Shown piece by piece: positions 17,150 to 22,936 of a stretch of 22,936 nt of DNA (its first letter is position 1; every line of letters starts with the position of its first letter). A model generated the notes under the pieces. That model did not search any database. It worked only from the letters and a program-made list of their open reading frames with translations, and was not told where the DNA came from. Source of the DNA: Paulinella micropora. Taxonomy: Eukaryota > Cercozoa > Imbricatea > Euglyphida. The stretch spans positions 598,840 to 621,775 of the forward strand of contig BJOX01000313.1 in the NCBI GenBank assembly GCA_009731375.1, written 5' to 3'. The position numbers and the translations under genes are program-made.

Positions 17150-17340
17150 GGGGGGGNNNNNNNNNNGTGTTGATGGTGATGATGATTGTGGATCATTATA
17201 TTTCATTCATATATTTTCATTGAATTTTCATTCATTTCATTCATTTCATGGTTGGTGTGCAGTGTTCTAAAGTGGAGTCCGGGCCTGTACCGATAATTGC
17301 AGAAGGCTTCAGACACCTACCGCAACTGCGCCCGTGCTAA
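16087..17340 (+). CDS. small multi-exon gene with microsatellite introns, zinc-finger-like product (spliced model)
   Basis: Model inferred from splice signals. Exon 1, 16087-16152: ATGG start, 22 codons (MGRRRKKSGGFG..., ending GEx-free GAG) with donor GAG|GTACGT. Exon 2, 16806-16850: acceptor TATAG, 15 codons including CPYCGQEGH, donor GTATGT. Exon 3, ending 17012 (GAYYDHL-type segment EYYDHLVTGA) with donor GTACAC. Its start is either 16974 (after AAG, phase 0) or 16966 (after the stronger T-rich TAG), which would need exon 2 to use the next GT, four bases on. Exon 4: 17263-17340 after TGTGCAG, ending TAA, or alternatively from 17300 after TTGCAG, giving KASDTYRNCARAK and running towards the gap at 17413. 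With the first options all exons are phase 0 and the joined protein (~75 aa) has C-x2-C-x12-H-x5-C, a C2HC-finger spacing. The basic start suggests nucleic-acid binding. I do not recognise the family. Only transcript data would fix the exons. Confidence 0.5.
16153..16805 (+). repeat. putative intron 1: (TATG)n, (GTAAT)n and (GATGC)n arrays
   Basis: Between the GTACGT donor and TATAG acceptor the DNA is almost entirely repeat: TATG units to about 16320, TAATG/TAGTG pentamers to about 16580, GATGT/GATGC/AATGC pentamers to about 16690, then TAATG and TATG again. The intron role is inferred; the repeat structure is directly visible. Confidence 0.85.
16851..17262 (+). repeat. putative introns 2 and 3: TATG array, then (AC)n(GC)n(GA)n(G)n with 10-N gap
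   Basis: 16851-16935 is the TATG array that flanks exon 2 on its right. 17028-17156 passes from (AC)n to alternating GC to (GA)n to a long G run, then 10 Ns (17157-17166). Exon 3 (to 17012) lies between the two blocks. T-rich sequence with several TTCAT repeats precedes the exon 4 acceptor at 17261-17262. Confidence 0.85.
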
Positions 17341-17537
17341 GGCAAGCGCCGCGAGAACGCAATGGAACATATCGTTAACTTTTGAAAATTGTCACCACCC
17401 CCTCCCCCCCAANNNNNNNNNNNNNNNNNNNNNNNNNNNNNNNNNNNNNNNNNNNNNNNNNNNNNNNNNNNNNNNNNNNNNNNNNNNNNNNNNNNNNNNN
17501 NNNNNNNNNNNNNNNNNNNNNNNNNNNNNNNNNNNNN

Positions 17538-17615
17538 CCCCCCCCCCCCCCCTCCTCTCTCTCTCTCTCTCACACACACACGCACGCACGCAGAGAGAGA
17601 GAGAGAGAGAGAGGC
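17538..17615. repeat. (C)n(CT)n(CA)n(GA)n microsatellite right of gap 17413-17537
   Basis: Homopolymer C followed by CT, CA/CGCA and GA runs directly after a 125-N gap whose left side is also C-rich. Confidence 0.95.
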
Positions 17616-18526
17616 ACAGGCTTACACACATGAGCAATCAAATCAATGATAATGTTCCTCAATATACCATGAGCTTGCATATATTTCGATATTGTTTTCT
17701 TCATGGTTATCTAACATTTATCGTAACTTGAGTTTATTGGATAAAGACATGACTCTGTCAGTGACCATGCAACAGTTTAAGTTGACGCCTTTAGACTATC
17801 TACGAACGTGTCGCCAACTCGGGACCGCAAAATTTTTAAGAAGTCAAGTAACTTTGTGTTACTGACTGTGATAGTTACTATAAGCAAACAGTTTACTGAT
17901 ATTACCTAACTTGACTCTGATTGAAGTCATAGATAAGTTTTTCCTCAATTTTCATTTTTACTGATTCAGTCAACAAATAATAAAGTGAGTTTCAGTACTT
18001 TGAATGCGCCTAGTCAGGCCCGCCCGCGAGTCTCAGCTTTAATACATGCCACTCCGGCGACAACCGCCGCCGTCTATGAGTGAGCCTAGTGGAACTGTTG
18101 AAGACGAAGTATATATGAGGAGTTGAAACTCTACGAAAAACACTTGAAAAGTTCTTCAATTATTATTGAGAAATGATCACAGCTAGTATGACATTGTCCG
18201 GGCCAGCGCGTTCTTGAGTTGTAATGTACTATTAATAACCGTTACTCCACCTAGTCAATTTACCGTTAATTTGGATAGTCTTAGTCATAGGCAGGTTCAT
18301 AGGGCGGACAGTTATTAATACCTTTATTACTGACAAGGACGTTTTCTAGAATATTCGTGAATCATAGTCAGTGGAATGCCTAGAATCAAATGAGTATTAC
18401 CATTCTGTTAAGGTCACCACATTTTGTGTGACCCAAAGTTATTAAAAGTCTTTTCTTCTGTTATTCTTTACCCTTAGCGGGGTAGCTTCCCTAAACTCTG
18501 CGTTTGAGAGATAGATTCCGTTGGTT
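17616..18526. other. no gene recognised; possible 5' part of a degraded retroelement
   Basis: About 0.9 kb of unique, moderately AT-rich sequence with stops in all frames. It directly precedes the gag-like relic, so part of it may be an LTR and leader, but I found no second copy in the window to prove this. Confidence 0.5.
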
Positions 18527-19370
18527 ATGAGCCTTGACAAGGAGGCAAGCGTGCCGAAGCACGTATTGAGTCAAGTGCCCATATTTGAGGGCGATGACCA
18601 AAGCTTTTGGCCTTGGTCAAGCAAGTTTCAGAAGCACATGCAGGGGGTATCTGTCCATGTGGCAGAGATGATATCTGTGGCATTGGCTGACCCAGCTAAA
18701 GCCAAAAAGGATTTTCCTTACGATGAAGCAAGGGCTAAGGCGGCAGAAGACTTAGAAGAGCCCGACTTGCCCATAAGTGATAGTGAGGAAGATGAAGAGT
18801 CAGACACCTCTCTGAGAGCCTCGGAAGAGTGAGACCCCAGACAAAGAAAGAAGATCACAAACAACCAGAAGATTGGGATAAAATGACAGCAGAACAAAAG
18901 AGAGAGTGGAAAGAGAAGAAGCGAGGAAAAGGAAAAGACTAAGTAGAAAACAATATACAAGAAGAAAGACAGCTGTCCGCAAAGAGAAGAAATATTATGA
19001 AAGGATGAAAACCTTGCAGTTATGTCTGTCTGTGGCCTTTTCCAAAGACAATGTATCTAACTTCCTGAGAACACAGAAGACGAAAGGACCCATTGAAGAG
19101 TTGATAGCAGTAAGAGATCAGTGGGGATGCATTTCGGGAGCAGGTAGGTACATGTTAGAGGAAGAGTTTGAGAGAACGAGGCCAAGGGCAGGTGAGAGGT
19201 ATGTAGACCGGCTAAATGAATTTCTCGCAAAGAAAATTCAGCTTGAAAGTTTACGTGGGACGCCATTTTCCGATGAGGAAGCAAGAGAAAGCTCTTTAAG
19301 AAACTGCGCTACCATCCAGCTTTCGGGGATAAATTTCAGGTGGACCACTATGATCTCCCGGCCAGACTAA
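18527..19370 (+). pseudogene. frameshifted retrotransposon gag-like relic
   Basis: Three overlapping frames together read like one protein. 18527-18832 (MSLDKEASVPK..., then VPIFEGDDQSFWPW, ending in an acidic SDSEEDEESD run) resembles the F-x-G...F-x-x-W start of Ty1/copia-type Gag. The frame then shifts: 18832-18942 gives KQPEDWDKMTAEQKREWKEK. A third frame to 19370 gives a basic stretch followed by a helical region (LEEEFERTRP...YVDRLNEFLAKK) like the middle of such Gags. Two shifts and early termination imply decay. The alternative is a host gene with small introns. No RT or integrase follows. The link to copia Gag is a by-eye resemblance only. Confidence 0.45.
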
Positions 19371-19564
19371 GACCAAATTTCTCGGAGTTATAACGACCTC
19401 CTATCGATCTTGACTGCGTGACAAAAAAAATATATTGAACCGAAGCAAACTACCAGACACTTAACGTTGTTAACTATATTTTTTTTAAGTACTTTTTTTT
19501 TTTTTCGATTTTCGATTTCTGGTAATGTACGCTCTCTCCTTTTCTTTTGTTAATATTTGATTTT

Positions 19565-20763
19565 TTACGTACAGCTCGCGGACTTTGGTGCCCGCGCGGC
19601 CGCGTCGTCGCTTAGGGTTGGGACAGGCGGTACGAAAAGTTCGGCCCGCAAGAGCGCGGAGCCCGCGCCTAGCCGCCAAGCCCTCAGTTCTTCCGTTTCC
19701 TTGGCACTGGCGTCTAGGCTGAGCAGCGCCAGCCGGCGCCCGCGGGCAAGTGCCTCGTCGTCAACGTGGTGCACAGAATCTAGCCAAGCGCGAACTACTT
19801 CACGTTCTTCTACAGTAGAGCCAGAGCTGCCGGCTATGTACACGCCCCCGTGCCTTAGCAGCAGGCACAGGAGTTCCGGGTCGGGGCTCGTCAGCCTCCT
19901 GGCTCCCATAAGCGCCAGGATGCTGGGGCCCCGCACCTGGCAGAAACGGATCGGGTTGAAGCGGCGCCTGGCGGCCGCGCGCAGGGCATCGTGGAGCACC
20001 CGTGCAGGTTCCTGGGAACTGTTGTGTGCCACACAGAAGAACGCGATGCCCGAAGCTACGTGTGGGGCCAGCAGCCGGGGGCTCTGCAGCACGATCTCTA
20101 CGGCGGCCCGTACGTCCTGAACCGCGCGGGCGACGAAGGGTTGCATGGCCAGTTGCAGCAGCGAAGAGCTCTGGCTGCACCACGAGGTATCAACCCTGGC
20201 CACTAGCAGCAGGTACTGCAGTGCCTGGCGATCGTTCCACGCCGCCGCGTGCACAACCGCGGGAGCGTTCAGGCTGACGGCCCAGCCGCCAACCACGAAG
20301 ATGCCGGTGTAGACAACGCTGCTGAGCTCTCCGCCGAGCTCCCGAAAGAACGCTTGGGCCTGCCAGTCGACCGCTCGCTCCACCAGGCGCATTTCTCTGA
20401 TCAAGAGCTCTAGCAGCGGGAACAAGCAGGCCCTGCTAAAACTACGCAGGTACATCTCTTGGAGTTCTTGGAAGACCTTCGTCAGCTGGAAGCTGTAGCA
20501 CAAAATAAACTTGAGCAGCTGCAGGTTGTTTTTGCCGACAGGTTTGCGCCAGAACGCCAGGATATAGTATTTCACCTCGGGAATTGGGCACGCAGCCGGT
20601 AGCAGACTCAGTGTGCAGTCGAGGTAGCTTTGCCAGCTCGCCCTGATCTCGTTCGCGACATCTTCCGCACGTGCGGCTTCCAGCAGATAACACGCGTGTT
20701 GCCGCATCATCTTCTCGGCAAAGCCGTCTGTCACACTGCAAATGGTGGCTTGGCCCGGCCCAC
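19565..20763 (-). CDS. GC-rich exon of an ankyrin-like hypothetical protein
   Basis: About 399 codons, strongly GC-rich, with a protein-like composition and no repeats at DNA level. The exon start is set by a minus-strand acceptor (T-run then GTAG|GTGGGCC) at 20764-20766; an internal Met-Met pair at 20705-20710 is the first available ATG. Upstream the frame runs through low-complexity DNA and the gap at 20932-21667, which I treat as intron. The N-terminal ~170 residues are helical with several Cys and Leu-rich segments. From about residue 180 there are helix pairs resembling ankyrin units, for example APAVVHAAAWNDRQALQYLL and the later PELLCLLLRHGGVYI. The frame ends in TAA at 19565, only a few bases after a possible donor (GTACGTAA), so this may not be the last exon. 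No enzyme motif was seen. It lies divergently from the 7TM gene at 21794. Function unknown; ankyrin assignment is tentative. Confidence 0.65.
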
Positions 20764-21793
20764 CTACAAAAAAACGAACAAAAAACAAACAGGCACGACG
20801 CTGAGCCAATACACACACGAATTTTTTTTTTCCTATCCCCCTCCCCCGCCCCCCTGAGCTGACAAACTGGGGGAGAGTGAGTTGGGAGGGAGGGGAGGCC
20901 GGATAAAGAAAAAAAGAAATCCAGGTAGGGGNNNNNNNNNNNNNNNNNNNNNNNNNNNNNNNNNNNNNNNNNNNNNNNNNNNNNNNNNNNNNNNNNNNNN
21001 NNNNNNNNNNNNNNNNNNNNNNNNNNNNNNNNNNNNNNNNNNNNNNNNNNNNNNNNNNNNNNNNNNNNNNNNNNNNNNNNNNNNNNNNNNNNNNNNNNNN
21101 NNNNNNNNNNNNNNNNNNNNNNNNNNNNNNNNNNNNNNNNNNNNNNNNNNNNNNNNNNNNNNNNNNNNNNNNNNNNNNNNNNNNNNNNNNNNNNNNNNNN
21201 NNNNNNNNNNNNNNNNNNNNNNNNNNNNNNNNNNNNNNNNNNNNNNNNNNNNNNNNNNNNNNNNNNNNNNNNNNNNNNNNNNNNNNNNNNNNNNNNNNNN
21301 NNNNNNNNNNNNNNNNNNNNNNNNNNNNNNNNNNNNNNNNNNNNNNNNNNNNNNNNNNNNNNNNNNNNNNNNNNNNNNNNNNNNNNNNNNNNNNNNNNNN
21401 NNNNNNNNNNNNNNNNNNNNNNNNNNNNNNNNNNNNNNNNNNNNNNNNNNNNNNNNNNNNNNNNNNNNNNNNNNNNNNNNNNNNNNNNNNNNNNNNNNNN
21501 NNNNNNNNNNNNNNNNNNNNNNNNNNNNNNNNNNNNNNNNNNNNNNNNNNNNNNNNNNNNNNNNNNNNNNNNNNNNNNNNNNNNNNNNNNNNNNNNNNNN
21601 NNNNNNNNNNNNNNNNNNNNNNNNNNNNNNNNNNNNNNNNNNNNNNNNNNNNNNNNNNNNNNNNNNNCCCCCCCCCTTCCCCCCCCCCCCAAAAAAAAAT
21701 CCCAGGCAGGAGCGAAAAGGAGGAGCAAAGAAAAAAACAAAAAAAAAAAACCTGGCCCTGCCAAAACCCTTTTAAAAAATCAGGCCACACAAG
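20764..21793. other. putative intron/intergenic stretch with 736-N gap
   Basis: Low-complexity C-, A- and T-rich sequence on both sides of the gap (20932-21667). It should hold the first exon and promoter of the minus-strand gene and the promoter of the plus-strand gene at 21794, but nothing specific can be placed. Confidence 0.6.
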
Positions 21794-22523
21794 ATGAGCT
21801 GGACCGGACGTGTGCAGTGGGCGCTACCCAAGGCCGAAAATCTCGACACAAACATGATCGCTTGGATTGTCATCAACAGCGCAAGCGCGCTGCTGCTCCT
21901 AGCCGCCGCGGCGTGGCGCCGGCCGTGTTTTGTGCGCACGAAATACCGCGCGGCGGTCGCGGTAGCCTCTCTGCTGCACTACTCGGTGTGGTACGCGTTC
22001 TTTTGGCTGCCTTGGACCAACGAGGGCTCTGAGCCAGTCGCGAGCCAGCCGTGGGCGGCCGGTGAGCTGCTGTTTGTGTGCGCCGGGCTTTTTCTGTACG
22101 ACAAGCCGTACCTGCAAAATTCTACTTCGTTGGCGCTGGGCTGCGCGGTCATGTACTCGCTGGCAGCGACGTTGGCGCTGGCGGCGGGGTCAGCGGCTGC
22201 AGCCTGGGCCCTGCCGCCCGTAGCGCGCGCGCTCCTGTTCATTCCGGCCGTAAAGCACTGCTGCCAGCAGCTGCTGGAGAAAGCCGGCTCTCAATACGTG
22301 CTGCTGGCTCGGCGGCGACCCCAGGGCTGGCTGCTGAGCAGGGTGGACACTATCCTGTACGGTTCGTGCGTGCTGGGGTCCCTGGGCGCGATCGTCAAGT
22401 ACAGTAAAGGGGCGCGCGTGCTGGCCTATGTGGCAACGCTCGGTTTGCTGGCAAGCACGTGGCTCCTGTTGTTGCAGCCGGGAGTCGCGGGCGTTGACGT
22501 GCCGCTAGCCGAAAACAAACCTA
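21794..22523 (+). CDS. seven-transmembrane hypothetical protein (first or only visible exon)
   Basis: ATG at 21794 (A at -3) opens a GC-rich frame of 243 codons plus one base, ending at a strong donor CCTA|GTAAGT (22524). Hydrophobic segments at about residues 21-41, 52-73, 87-103, 112-132, 135-151, 184-202 and 208-227 predict seven membrane spans, with basic loops (WRRPCFVRTKYR after span 1, LARRRPQGW before span 6). I see no retinal-binding lysine, no DRY motif and no other signature that would assign it to a rhodopsin or GPCR family. The frame stays open to TAA at 22736, but those extra ~70 codons become poly-Glu and poly-Lys from a (GAA)n/(AAG)n repeat and are more likely intron. Whether the N-terminus is complete is uncertain. 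Confidence 0.68.
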
Positions 22524-22793
22524 GTAAGTACACTGACGGCGAAGGCAAACGAAATCCTGCTATCGAGATCAAAAATTTACCGAACGTGAATGAGAACGAG
22601 GTAGAAGAAGAAGAAGAAGAAGAAGAAAAGAAGAAGAAGAAGAAGAAGAAGAAGAAGAAGAAGAAGAAGAAGAATAAGAAGAAGAAGAAGCAGGGCCGTG
22701 AGCTTGAGAGAAAAAAAAAGGGTTTGGCTAAAAATTAAAAAGCAACAATTCTTCGGTGAAGCAAGCATGTACCAAAAAAAAAAGTTCCCGGCT

Positions 22794-22847
<54 letters not shown>

Positions 22848-22936
22848 ATGCGGACCGGCCGGGCAAAATTAAAACTGGCGTGGAGGGGCAAAAAAAGAGT
22901 GTGTAGACAAAACAGCATAGCGGAGTGGGGAGCGGG
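22524..22936 (+). repeat. putative intron with (GAA)n and (GA)n microsatellites
   Basis: After the GTAAGT donor come a (GAA)n/(AAG)n tract at about 22603-22690 and a (GA)n tract at about 22796-22844, then unique sequence to the window edge. No acceptor with a following coding frame is evident before the window ends. Confidence 0.75.

Noticed and set aside
19557-20120. 187-residue plus-strand frame opposite the ankyrin-like exon
   Set aside because: Ser/Arg/Ala-rich composition typical of the antisense of a GC-rich gene; the minus strand gives a far more protein-like sequence with a splice acceptor.

Overview
This is a eukaryotic window. It contains no prokaryotic operon structure, the genic stretches show GT..AG exon boundaries, and much of the DNA is simple-sequence repeat (GA, CT, CTTT, GAA, TATG, TA). 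I cannot name the species. The style, with GC-rich exons set in microsatellite-filled introns and intergenic DNA plus a Ty3-type retroelement, fits a repeat-rich protist or alga, but other eukaryotes are not excluded. Four assembly gaps (15166-15498, 17157-17166, 17413-17537, 20932-21667) all lie in or beside simple repeats.

Layout. 1-1246: microsatellites, one copy of a ~350-bp dispersed repeat, and a local tandem duplication. 1247-11861: an apparently complete and young LTR retrotransposon of the Ty3/gypsy type inserted in a (CTTT/CTTG)n tract, with near-identical 237/234-bp LTRs, a 4-bp target duplication TTTC, a polypurine tract, and gag and pol. 11862-14592: compound microsatellites, including ~1.25 kb of almost pure polypurine GAA/GAAA. 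14593-14946: the second, inverted copy of the dispersed repeat, followed by an A-rich tail. 15030-17412: CT/AT/TATG repeats in which I can discern a small gene of very short exons (16087-17340) whose introns are almost entirely microsatellite. 17538-19370: non-genic DNA, then a frameshifted gag-like relic. 19565-20763 (minus): a GC-rich exon of an ankyrin-like protein. 21794-22523 (plus): a GC-rich exon of a seven-transmembrane protein, ending at a GTAAGT donor, followed by a microsatellite-rich intron.

The most unusual object is the retrotransposon. The gag N-terminal extension, gag and pol all lie in one reading frame from 2270 to 10783, interrupted only by a TAG (2387) and a TGA (4967). 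The second stop is followed directly by C and by open pol frame, which suggests Pol is made by stop-codon readthrough rather than frameshifting. Gag carries a CCCH-type finger (C-x8-C-x8-C-x3-H) plus an RGG-rich tail instead of a CCHC knuckle. The protease has DTMA where DTGA is expected, and Pol continues for about 290 residues beyond the GPY/F module. RT, RNase H and integrase catalytic residues are all present.
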